Assembly: GCF_008033115.1 (NCBI RefSeq)
Contig: NZ_CP041203.1
Span: 4,092,001 to 4,156,000 of the forward strand
Length of the DNA: 64,000 bases
From: Cellulomonas sp. Y8
GTDB lineage: Bacteria > Actinomycetota > Actinomycetes > Actinomycetales > Cellulomonadaceae
Reading direction: 5' to 3'
Made by a program: the position numbers and the translations under genes
The notes under the pieces: model-generated
Seen by the model: only the letters and a program-made list of their open reading frames with translations
Told to the model about the DNA's origin: nothing
Databases searched by the model: none
In this document: positions 58,301 through 64,000 of the stretch, one piece after another
Layout of the letters: the number at the start of each line of letters is the position of its first letter
Position numbering within the stretch: position 1 is the stretch's first letter

Positions 58301-58455
58301 AGCTCGCGGAGCTCGACCTGGAGCGCGGCGCGGCGGGAGCGCGGGGCGGGGGCGTCGTCGCCCCAGGCGAGCAGCCCGTCGAGCACGGCGCGCCAGTCGC
58401 CGGCGGGCTCGCCGGCCCCGCCCGCGGACGGCGCGGGGGACGGGACGGCGGGCAC
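55363..58455 (-). CDS. SNF2-family DEAD/DEAH-box helicase
   Basis: A 1030-aa Swi2/Snf2-type ATPase that would move along DNA or act on protein-DNA complexes. The C-terminal ~480 residues hold the motor: ELRPYQAEGFAWLAFLWRHR, motif I GGILADDMGLGKTLQTLALL, motif II VLDEAQQVKNP, motif III ALTGTPVENSLTELHALLDL, motif V SLKAGGTGLNLTEADYVFLL and motif VI AVDRAHRIGQDRPVMVYRL. The N-terminal ~540 residues are poorly conserved, with no zinc or SWIM finger. GTG at 58455 is preferred over an in-frame GTG 18 nt upstream. It is 62 nt ahead of the GH65 gene on the same strand. Its partners are unknown. Confidence 0.9.
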   Translation of the reverse strand: MPAVPSPAPSAGGAGEPAGDWRAVLDGLLAWGDDAPAPRSRRAALQVELRELTPRTRERWNGPVSRTAVARRAGEPPDPGTAGYRLGVRPVTRTDRGWTRGSVTWANIPHLRARLDLDAEQHRWFCQVGALHRAAEPPVPGQDAAWVYLDEFVNPVLWDLLDQARALGIPLVGSGAGAEVRRGGAARLGLDVARGPGGLRVAAHLTVDGEPFPVEHAHAIGDHGVYVVDPAHPRRVLLAPAAEPLGPQQLALLGDTAGGRTVADALRAGVVVPEDQAGPFLREQLPALRAGLDVASADGSVVVPPPAPPTLVLTVRHLPGRVVDLAWRWDGHARSGPAPDPRSLVPDDLVPGGWPDAGRDSPDPADDRPPLPPPATLRDADAADYVTAALPRVAALPGVRVDTIGAAPDYRVLHDAPVLTVTAQPSERTDWFDLGVTVTIDGRTVPFGPLFAALAKGRRRLRLVDHTYLSLDHPALEPLAALVAEARELAEWETGLRVSRHQTSLWADFAELADEAEPPDAWRGLLAEAAGDAPEPVPAPAGLRAELRPYQAEGFAWLAFLWRHRLGGILADDMGLGKTLQTLALLQHVAEQRGPGTDARPFLVVAPTSVTPNWVAEAARFTPGLTVRRVEATQAPGPAPLAEVAAGADVVVTSYALLRLDAEAYRAVGWAGLVLDEAQQVKNPASRVHRAAKDLGAPFVVALTGTPVENSLTELHALLDLVAPGLLPPAATFTLQYVRPIEDAHAGIATGPGAGDLPESAARLRAGRLERLRRRIRPFLLRRTKDLVAADLPEKQEQTLAVALDPAHRDVYDRYLQRERQKVLGLIDDLDRQRFIVYRSLTLLRMLALDASLIDPALAGTPSAKLDALLEQLDDVVAEGHRALVFSQFTSYLSRAADRLDAAGVPYVYLDGSTTRRGEVVDEFRTGDAPVFLLSLKAGGTGLNLTEADYVFLLDPWWNPAAEQQAVDRAHRIGQDRPVMVYRLIAEDTIEEKVVVALQARKAALVDAVLDDGDLFSTALTADDLRDLLG

Positions 58456-58520
58456 GCGCCGATCGTGCCACACGCCCCCGACGCGCCGGCCGCCCGGCGT
58501 CGGCTCGGCTGCCCGCCCGC

Positions 58521-58596
58521 CGACGGAGCAACCGACACGTCGAGCGAGTACCCGTGGACTGCTCGCTCGACGTGTCGGTTGCTCGCTCGGCGCGGC
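58521..58596. repeat. Intergenic hairpin element, copy B
   Basis: An exact 23-bp stem, GAGCAACCGACACGTCGAGC... at 58526-58548 with its complement at 58562-58584, closes a 13-nt loop. Its right half plus flank to 58596 matches copy A (23400-23436) in 33 of 36 positions. It lies behind the PTS operon and ahead of the SNF2 gene. Confidence 0.85.
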
Positions 58597-58617
58597 GTCG
58601 CGCGGTGGGTGCGCGAC

Positions 58618-58654
58618 AGCGCGCCCGGGGCGGGCAGGGTGCCCCGGGCGCGCT
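58618..58654 (-). terminator. Hairpin terminator of the PTS operon
   Basis: An exact 14-bp stem AGCGCGCCCGGGGC / GCCCCGGGCGCGCT with a 9-nt loop, 9 nt behind the EIIA stop. Copy B of the hairpin element follows at once, so the operon ends in two hairpins. Confidence 0.75.
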
Positions 58655-58663
58655 GGGCTCGAG

Positions 58664-59101
58664 TCAGGCCGGCTCGACCTCCGCGAGGACGGCCGTCAGC
58701 TGCTCGCGGGTGGTGGCGTCGAGCACGCGCTGCACGCGCTCGCCGTCGCTGAACACCAGGGCGATCCGGGACAGCAGCGACAGGTGCTCGTCGCCGACAC
58801 CCGCGATGCCCACGACCACCCGCACGGGGTTGCCGTCCCAGTCGACCGGCTCCTCGTACCGCACCAGGCAGACCGCGGACCGGTGGATCGCGCCCTTCGC
58901 CTCGTTGGTGCCGTGCGGGATGGCGAGGTAGCTGCCCATGTACGTGGAGATGGTCTGCTCGCGCTCGAGCATCGCGTCCACGTACCCGGGGTCCACCGCG
59001 CCGGAGCCGACCAGCAGCGCCCCGGCCTCCCGGATGGCCTCCTCCTTGGACCGGGCGCTCCCCGCGGGGACGATCAGGTCCGCGCTCAGCAGCTCCGTCA
59101 T
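58664..59101 (-). CDS. mtlF: PTS mannitol-type EIIA component
   Basis: A 145-aa cytosolic phosphocarrier of the mannitol/fructose EIIA family. The active His63 lies in MGSYLAIPHGTNEAKGAI and the second part has LLSRIALVFSDGERVQRV. It passes phosphate from HPr to the EIIB domain of the neighbouring permease. The ATG overlaps the stop of that gene (ATGA), so the two are made together. It is the last gene of the operon and ends before a strong hairpin. Confidence 0.93.
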   Translation of the reverse strand: MTELLSADLIVPAGSARSKEEAIREAGALLVGSGAVDPGYVDAMLEREQTISTYMGSYLAIPHGTNEAKGAIHRSAVCLVRYEEPVDWDGNPVRVVVGIAGVGDEHLSLLSRIALVFSDGERVQRVLDATTREQLTAVLAEVEPA

Positions 59102-60720
59102 GACGTGCTCCTCTCCGCCGTCTCGGACTCCGCCCCGGCCCGGGCCTCGCGCACGACGTCGTCGTACACGGGACTGGACAGGAAGTTGTCGACCGAGACG
59201 TGCCGCGCGCTGGGCGCGTGCCTCCGGGCCCGGTCGGTCAGCTCGCGCTGCGTGATGACCAGGTCGACGTCGTCCTCCAGGTTCGCGACGGCCTTGTTGA
59301 CCACGGTGATGTCCCCGCGGCCCGCCTTCTTGAGCTTGTCGCGCAGGATGCTCGCCCCCATCGCGGACGACCCCATGCCGGCGTCGCACGCGAACACGAT
59401 CGACCGCACCGGTGCCGCCGGGGTGCCGTCGGCCGCGGCCCCCGCCTCGGCCGGCAGCGTGCCGCCCTGCCGGGCCGCCATGGCGTCGAGCGCCGTGGAC
59501 GACTTGCCCTTGTTGGCCTCGGTCTGGGCGATCGCCGCGGCGAGGTCGCCGCCGCCCGCCGCGAGGTCCCGCTTCCGGGAGGCCCGCAGGATGACCGCCG
59601 CCACGAGGAACGTGACCACGAAGGCCAGGACCACCGAGAGCGTCACCCCGACGAACGAGTCGCGTGGTGTCGCGGCGTACACCGCGATGATCGACCCCGG
59701 TGCCGCCGGGCCGCGCAGGCCGCTGCCGAACACCACGTTGGTCGCGATGCCGGTGGCGCCGCCGAGGATGGCCGCGATGATCAGCGTCGGCTTCATCAGC
59801 ACGAACGGGAAGTACACCTCGTGGATGCCGCCGATGAACTGCACGACCGCCGCGCCGGGGGCCGACGACTTCGCCGCCCCGATGCCGAAGAACGTGTAGG
59901 CCATCAGGATGCCCAGGCCGGGCCCGGGGTTGGACTCCACCAGGAACAGCAGCGACTTGCCCTGCTCCACGACCTCCTGGGCGCCGAGCGGCACCAGGAC
60001 GCCGTTGCCGATGGCGTTGTTGAGGAACAGCACCTTCGCGGGCTCGACCACCACGGCCATGAGCGGCAGGAGGTGGTTGTCGGCCATCCAGGACACGACG
60101 TTGCCGAGCGCGTCGGACACGCCGGTGATGATCGGCGCGAAACCGAAGAACGCCCCGACGGCCATCGCGGCGCCGAGGATGCCCGCGGTGAACATGTCGA
60201 CGAGCATCTCGAAGCCGGGCTTGATCTTCCCGGCCCAGATCGAGTCGACCTTCTTGAGCACCCACGCGGACAGCGGGCCCACGATCATCGCGCCGAGGAA
60301 CATCGGCACCGTGGAGCCGGTGATCATGCCGACCGCCACGATGGAGGCGACGACGCCGCCGCGCTCCTTGTAGACGATCCGACCGCCGGCGTTCGCGATC
60401 AGGATCGGCAGCAGGTAGGTCACCATCGGACCGACCATGCCGACGTACTGCTGGAAGGTCGTGCCGTCGTCGGCGAGCGCCAGCTGCGTGGCGGCGCCCT
60501 GCCAGCTGCCCGGGTCGTCGGCGTTGCCGAACCCGCCGAGGATGCCGTTCGGCAGCCAGCCGACGGCGATGAACAGCGACGTGATCAGGCCCCAGGCGAG
60601 GAACGCCGGGAGGTTCGGCATGATCATGGCGCTCAGGAACGCCCCGAACCGCTGTACGCGGACCTGGGCCTGCTTGCCCCGCGACGGGGTCGGGGCGGTG
60701 GTGGCGGCTGCGGTGGACAC
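59098..60720 (-). CDS. mtlA: PTS mannitol transporter, EIICB component
   Basis: A 540-aa membrane protein that imports and phosphorylates a hexitol, most likely mannitol. Residues ~15-350 are EIIC with RFGAFLSAMIMPNLPAFLAW, FEMLVDMFTAGI and FIGGIHEVYFPFVLMKP (GIHE substrate motif). A linker leads to EIIB with SIVFACDAGMGSSAMGAS, in which Cys445 is phosphorylated. EIIA is separate, as in Gram-positive bacteria. GTG 60720 is chosen because GGAGG lies 10 nt upstream; an in-frame GTG at 60729 would sit on top of that site. A 20-codon leader ORF ends 5 nt before it and covers its ribosome binding site. Confidence 0.93.
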   Translation of the reverse strand: MSTAAATTAPTPSRGKQAQVRVQRFGAFLSAMIMPNLPAFLAWGLITSLFIAVGWLPNGILGGFGNADDPGSWQGAATQLALADDGTTFQQYVGMVGPMVTYLLPILIANAGGRIVYKERGGVVASIVAVGMITGSTVPMFLGAMIVGPLSAWVLKKVDSIWAGKIKPGFEMLVDMFTAGILGAAMAVGAFFGFAPIITGVSDALGNVVSWMADNHLLPLMAVVVEPAKVLFLNNAIGNGVLVPLGAQEVVEQGKSLLFLVESNPGPGLGILMAYTFFGIGAAKSSAPGAAVVQFIGGIHEVYFPFVLMKPTLIIAAILGGATGIATNVVFGSGLRGPAAPGSIIAVYAATPRDSFVGVTLSVVLAFVVTFLVAAVILRASRKRDLAAGGGDLAAAIAQTEANKGKSSTALDAMAARQGGTLPAEAGAAADGTPAAPVRSIVFACDAGMGSSAMGASILRDKLKKAGRGDITVVNKAVANLEDDVDLVITQRELTDRARRHAPSARHVSVDNFLSSPVYDDVVREARAGAESETAERSTS

Positions 60721-60725
60721 GGGGT

Positions 60726-60788
60726 TCACACCTCCCCGTCGCGGGGGGTCGGCCGGGCGCTGCGGCCCGGCGCGGAGAGGATCCTCAT
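60726..60788 (-). CDS. Leader ORF (20 aa) ahead of the PTS gene
   Basis: ATG at 60788 with a strong AAGGAG 7 nt upstream (60796-60801) encodes MRILSAPGRSARPTPRDGEV and stops at 60726, 5 nt before the EIICB start. The last codons of this ORF contain the EIICB ribosome binding site. Two hairpins lie within it: GCCGGGC/GCCCGGC (60752-60771) and CCCCG/CGGGG (60734-60746), the second covering part of that site. This looks like a leader peptide or coupling ORF that opens the site when translated. No similarity to a known peptide is recognised. Confidence 0.6.
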   Translation of the reverse strand: MRILSAPGRSARPTPRDGEV

Positions 60789-60834
60789 TGACCTGCTCCT
60801 TCGTGGTGGGTGACGACGGCCTCGCGGCGCCTCG

Positions 60835-61875
60835 TCACGGCTCGATGGTGACCTTGATGCCCGCGCCCGTACGGACGACGTCGATGCCCTCGGCGACCCG
60901 GTCCAGCGGCAGCCGGTGGGTGATGAGGTCGGCGACGGGGACGCTCCCGTCGGCGATGTGCGCCAGCGCCTGGCGGTTGTGCTCCGGGCTGGACCCGTTC
61001 GCCCCGAAGACCGCCAGCTCGCGGTAGTGCACGAGGTTGGAGTCGAAGGTGATCGTCGGCCTGTCCTTCGGCAGGCCGCCGAACAGGCTGAGCCGGCCCT
61101 GCGGGGCGAGCATCTGCAGCGCCTGCTCCTGCGCCACGCCCGACGCGGCCGCCGTGATGACCACCGACGGCCCGCGGCCGTCCGTGGCCTCCTTGACGGC
61201 CTCGACCGGGTCGACCTCGGCGGCGCAGATCGCGACGTCCGGGTGCACGACGGCGGCGGCGAGGTCGAGGCGCTCGCGGCTGAGCTCGACCAGGACGACC
61301 TTCTCGGCCCCGCGGGCCCGGGCGAGCCGGACGTGCAGGCAGCCGATCGGCCCGGAGCCGACGACGACCACGGTGTCGCCCTTGTGCACGTCGATGATCT
61401 CCTGGGCGTTGATCGCGCAGGCGAACGGCTCCGCGACGCTGGCCTCGGCGAACGAGACGTTCTCGGGGATCCGGTTCAGCCCGTCGACCTTGAGCACCTC
61501 GCGCGGCACGATCATGTACGGCGCGAACCCGCCGTCGAAGTCGTAGCCCATCGACACCTGGTTCGGGCAGATGGTCATGGCACCGGCGCGGCAGAACTCG
61601 CACTCGCCGCACGGGATCGCGGCGATGACCTGGACCCGGTCGCCCGGAGCCCAGCCCTCGACCCCGGCGCCGACCTCCACGACCTCGCCGGCGATCTCGT
61701 GGCCCATGACGCGGGGCGGACGGATGCGCAGGTGGCCGGAGGTCGAGATCTTGACGTCGGTGCCGCACATCGACGTCGCGCGCACGCGGATCTTGACCTC
61801 GCCCTCCTGGGGCGTCGGCTCGGGCGCCTCCTCCAGGCGCACGTCGCCGGGGGCGTAGAAGCGGAAGACCTTCAT
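60835..61875 (-). CDS. Zinc-dependent MDR dehydrogenase (probable polyol or polyol-phosphate dehydrogenase)
   Basis: A 346-aa medium-chain dehydrogenase. Catalytic zinc: Cys37 region SMCGTD and GHEIAGEVVEVG; structural zinc: CGECEFCRAGAMTIC. The NAD-binding motif is VVVVGSGPIGCLHVRLARARG. It resembles sorbitol and galactitol-1-phosphate dehydrogenases. It is second in an operon with the mannitol-type PTS genes, so it probably oxidises the imported hexitol phosphate to fructose 6-phosphate or a related ketose, in place of the usual long-chain MtlD. It starts 15 nt behind deoR with AAGGAG in that gap. Confidence 0.88.
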   Translation of the reverse strand: MKVFRFYAPGDVRLEEAPEPTPQEGEVKIRVRATSMCGTDVKISTSGHLRIRPPRVMGHEIAGEVVEVGAGVEGWAPGDRVQVIAAIPCGECEFCRAGAMTICPNQVSMGYDFDGGFAPYMIVPREVLKVDGLNRIPENVSFAEASVAEPFACAINAQEIIDVHKGDTVVVVGSGPIGCLHVRLARARGAEKVVLVELSRERLDLAAAVVHPDVAICAAEVDPVEAVKEATDGRGPSVVITAAASGVAQEQALQMLAPQGRLSLFGGLPKDRPTITFDSNLVHYRELAVFGANGSSPEHNRQALAHIADGSVPVADLITHRLPLDRVAEGIDVVRTGAGIKVTIEP

Positions 61876-61890
61876 CTCTCTCCTTGGGGC

Positions 61891-62652
61891 TCAGGCCCGC
61901 ACGACGCGCGGGCCGGCGGACTCGATCTCGTCGGCGAGCTCCGGGGCGACGCCGCTGTCGGTGACGACGGCGTCGACCCGGCCGAGCGGCGCCACCACGG
62001 CGAGCTCGGTGCGGCCGACCTTGGTGTGGTCCGCGAGCACGACGGTGCGGGCCGCGGCGGCCACGAGCGCGCGCTTCACGGTGGCCTCGGCGAGGTCGGG
62101 CGTGGACAGCCCGGCCTCGACGCTCAGCCCGTTGGTGCCGAGGAACGCCACGTCGACGCGGACGTCGGCGAGGGCCCGCTCGGCCCAGGAGCCGACGGCC
62201 GCGAGCGTGCGGGGCCGGACGGTGCCGCCGACCAGGTGCAGGGTGACGAGGGGGAGCGCGGCCAGCGCGGTGGCGACCGGCAGCGCGTGCGTGACGACGG
62301 TCAGCTCCCGGTCAGCGGGCAGCATCTCCGCCAGTCGCACCGTCGTGGAGCCGGCGTCGAGGATGACGGACCCGCCCTCGGGCAGCTCGTCGAGCGCCGC
62401 CTTCGCGATCCGGTCCTTCTCGGCGCCGAGCTCGTGCTCGCGCTGGGCGAGGGCGGGTTCGTAGCCGAGCCGCTCGACCGGGACCGCGCCGCCGTGCACG
62501 CGGCGCACCAGGCCCATGCGCTCGAGCGCCGTGAGGTCGCGACGCACGGTCTCCGGCGTCACGTCCATGTCGGCGGCGAGCTGCTGCACCTCGACCCGGC
62601 CCGCGGCGCGGGCGGTCGTGAGGATCAGCGTGTGGCGCTCGGGCGGGTACAC
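61891..62652 (-). CDS. DeoR-family transcriptional regulator
   Basis: A 253-aa repressor. The N-terminal winged helix has VEVQQLAADMDVTPETVRRD and LTALERMGLVRRVHGGAVPV, the DeoR signature. The C-terminal sugar-phosphate-sensing domain shows EGGSVILDAGSTTVRLAEML, HLVGGTVRP and VDVAFLGTNGLSVEAGLSTP. It is the first gene of the PTS operon and likely represses it until a hexitol or sugar phosphate is present. GTG at 62652 is chosen from the family N-terminus (YPPERHTLIL) with AGGACA upstream; the frame stays open further up but without similarity. Confidence 0.9.
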   Translation of the reverse strand: MYPPERHTLILTTARAAGRVEVQQLAADMDVTPETVRRDLTALERMGLVRRVHGGAVPVERLGYEPALAQREHELGAEKDRIAKAALDELPEGGSVILDAGSTTVRLAEMLPADRELTVVTHALPVATALAALPLVTLHLVGGTVRPRTLAAVGSWAERALADVRVDVAFLGTNGLSVEAGLSTPDLAEATVKRALVAAAARTVVLADHTKVGRTELAVVAPLGRVDAVVTDSGVAPELADEIESAGPRVVRA

Positions 62653-62745
62653 GACGGCGATGTCCTGTCCTACGGCGTGCGGCCCGGGGAGGCGCCGCGC
62701 CAGGCCTCGGTGCCCGGCAGTGCCCACTGTGGCGGAGGACACACA

Positions 62746-62773
62746 GGGAAGTCAACAAAAACGGGGGAAGTCA
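62746..62773. promoter_or_regulatory. Direct repeats GGGAAGTCA ahead of the deoR-PTS operon
   Basis: GGGAAGTCA occurs at 62746-62754 and 62765-62773, 19 nt apart, with an A-rich stretch (AACAAAAAC) between. This is the least GC-rich part of the 260-nt intergenic region 62653-62912. On the minus strand it reads TTTTTGTTGACTTCCC, similar in character to DeoR-type sites. A palindrome CATGCATG is at 62786-62793. Confidence 0.45.
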
Positions 62774-62912
62774 GACCGAACCAAACATGCATGCGGGGGT
62801 AAACGCAGGTCGGGGGTCCGGCGGGCGGCACGGCGCGCGCGTCTCCGGAGGTCACGCGCGAGTTCGTGCCGCCGGGAACAAGCCGAGTGCCTCGGGAGTT
62901 GGGGAGGGCAGG

Positions 62913-63338
62913 ATGAAGAAGCGATACGAAGACCTCGAGATGCAGGACGGCACGGTCGTGCGCTACCAGCGTCACGGCAACGGCGGCGGGCTCGTCGCCA
63001 AGGGGGCCGTCGTCGACGACACGGCGTACGTCGCGGACTCGGCCTGGGTGGACCCGGGCGCCCGCGTGGAGGCGCGCGCCCGGATCGGGCAGCACTGCTG
63101 GGTGGAGCCCGGCCCCCGCGTGGAGGTGGCGGCGACCGTCGGGTCGCACGTGCACCTGGCCCGTGGCGCGACCGTCGGCGCCGGCGCCTCGGTGGGCGTG
63201 CGCGCCGAGATCGGTGCCGACGCCCGCCTGGAGCCCCGCGCGGTCGTGGAGGCCGAGTCGCGGGTGGAGCCGGGCACCGTCGTGCCGGGCACGGCCGTGC
63301 GCAAGGGCGGCCGGCTCGACCGGCACCTGGTCGCCTGA
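62913..63338 (+). CDS. Hexapeptide-repeat (left-handed beta-helix) protein
   Basis: A 141-aa protein. After a 25-residue lead (MKKRYEDLEMQDGTVVRYQR) nearly all of it is hexapeptide repeats, for example VAKGAVVDDTAYVADSAWVD, then RIGQHCWVEPG and AEIGADARLEP, about 15 units. This predicts a left-handed beta-helix, as in acyltransferases or gamma-class carbonic anhydrases. The catalytic loops and zinc histidines of carbonic anhydrase are not evident (only H and H in QHCW and SHVHL), so it may be structural. GGGGAGGG precedes the ATG; an in-frame ATG at 62787 is less likely. Confidence 0.8.
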   Translation: MKKRYEDLEMQDGTVVRYQRHGNGGGLVAKGAVVDDTAYVADSAWVDPGARVEARARIGQHCWVEPGPRVEVAATVGSHVHLARGATVGAGASVGVRAEIGADARLEPRAVVEAESRVEPGTVVPGTAVRKGGRLDRHLVA

Positions 63339-63398
63339 TCCCCTGACCTGCCGACCGACGACCCGGCCCGTCGCTGGCGGACCGGGTCGTCGGCGCGC

Positions 63399-64000
63399 CT
63401 AGCGGCCCGCCGGGCGTCGCTCGCCGGCCCGGACGGGGAACGGGAGCGTGTTGCCCGCAGGTGGCAGCGGGCAGGTGCCGTGGTCGCTGAACGCGCACGG
63501 GGCGTTCTCGGCGCGGTTGAGGTCGAGCACCACGGTGCCGTCCGGGCGCGGGTCGACGGCGAGCACCCGGAACGCCGCGGTCTCCCGCCCGTTGCTCCCG
63601 TCCCGGAACCAGATGGCCGGCTGCCCGCCCCCGGCCACCTGCAGCACGTGCTCCGCGCCGTCGTGCGTGAACCGGACGTGCCCGGCGACGTCCCGGCGGT
63701 GCCGCACCCGGCCCGCGACGGAGCCGGTCTCCTCGACCGTCCCCGCGGCGGCCGGCTCGAACGACGCGGTCAGCACCCGCGCCGGGTCGTGGTCGAACCG
63801 CGGGATGCCGTCGAACGCCGCCAGCGCCGGGGCGTGCGGGTCGCGGACCCGGACGCCGTGGTTCAGCGGCCCGCGGCCCACCGGCTCGAGGTGGCGCGCG
63901 CCCGCGCGCAGGTCGCCCGCGGCACCCCCGGCGGCGGTCCACACGACGGCCGGGGCGGTGAGCGGGTCGCCGTCGAGCGTGAGGGTCTCGGCGGCACCGG
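63399..64000 (-). CDS. DUF1684 domain protein (partial, runs off the window end)
   Basis: At least 200 codons; the N-terminus lies beyond 64000. The visible part matches DUF1684: VRVRDPHAPALAAFDGIPRF, AGHVRFTHDGAEHVLQVAGG and the hallmark LDLNRAENAPCAFSDHGTCP with LPPAGNTLPFPVRAGE. DUF1684 proteins are ~250-280 aa, usually cytosolic, and of unknown role. The frame remains open to the window edge (DGDPLTAPAVVWTA), so the internal GTG at 63944 is not the start. Confidence 0.87.
   Translation of the reverse strand, partial: GAAETLTLDGDPLTAPAVVWTAAGGAAGDLRAGARHLEPVGRGPLNHGVRVRDPHAPALAAFDGIPRFDHDPARVLTASFEPAAAGTVEETGSVAGRVRHRRDVAGHVRFTHDGAEHVLQVAGGGQPAIWFRDGSNGRETAAFRVLAVDPRPDGTVVLDLNRAENAPCAFSDHGTCPLPPAGNTLPFPVRAGERRPAGR

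Noticed and set aside
52978..58531. A single minus-strand frame of over 1900 codons joining the SNF2 and GH65 regions
   Set aside because: Most of it is a shadow frame of the SNF2 gene. Only the short GH65 N-terminal block near 55180-55300 is real in that frame.
62787..62912. Upstream ATG start for the hexapeptide protein
   Set aside because: The extra 42 residues are Gly/Arg-rich without family similarity, and GGGGAGGG lies directly ahead of the ATG at 62913.

Overview
The window is about 72-75% G+C by eye, with long codon-biased genes, TANNNT -10 boxes just ahead of many start codons, GTGA/ATGA stop-start overlaps and DUF3000 and GuaB1-type IMPDH-like genes. This points to a high-GC actinobacterium of the Micrococcales. 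Pyruvate formate-lyase in a facultative sugar user, glycogen/trehalose genes and a possible D-amino-acid cross-bridge ligase fit Cellulomonas or a close relative. That placement is inference, not a database match.

Layout. 1-1490: the 3' end of an rRNA operon (23S end, 5S, hairpin terminator), then about 600 bases with no gene but three large inverted repeats. 1491-8746 (minus): DUF1801 protein, kinase-like phosphotransferase, EI24 membrane protein, MATE exporter, NUDIX hydrolase, glutamine amidotransferase and GuaB1-type GMP reductase. 8841-15558: a sugar ABC operon (lacI, lipoprotein binding protein with a frameshift, two permeases) divergent from a glycogen-debranching-type enzyme. 15705-21011: dxs, then pflB-pflA behind an elaborate regulatory region. 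21016-26212 (minus): fused beta-oxidation enzyme, RNase D-like protein, LuxR-type regulator, DUF3000 protein. 26324-31544: gnd coupled to an ATP-grasp ligase, a Usp-like protein, a RibD-type reductase and zapE. 31657-38296 (minus): the glgX-treY-treZ operon, turning glycogen into trehalose. 38618-47828: small protein, methyltransferase, large BTAD/ATPase regulator, M20 amidohydrolase, rRNA methyltransferase, VanY-like lipoprotein, serine hydrolase, DUF3072 protein. 47975-52860: betaine/choline carrier, amino acid permease and the divergent lysE/lysG pair. 52978-58455 (minus): GH65 disaccharide phosphorylase (frameshifted) and a SNF2-type helicase. 58664-62652 (minus): mannitol-type PTS operon with a DeoR regulator, an MDR dehydrogenase and a 20-codon leader ORF. 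62913-64000: a hexapeptide-repeat protein and a DUF1684 protein cut by the window edge.

How it fits together. Most of the window is housekeeping and carbon metabolism: uptake by ABC and PTS systems, glycogen and trehalose turnover, the pentose phosphate pathway, mixed-acid fermentation, and osmoprotection by trehalose and a BCCT carrier. I see no phage, CRISPR array, transposase or integrase, and no tRNA.

The most interesting signals are regulatory. Two GGGAC-N4-GTCCC dyads of the DosR/DevR type and a Crp-like site lie ahead of pflB. A leader ORF with its own ribosome binding site precedes the PTS gene. A hairpin element recurs twice, 35 kb apart. Eleven genes show a -10 box so close to the start codon that leaderless mRNAs are expected. 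Two genes each carry a one-base frameshift.
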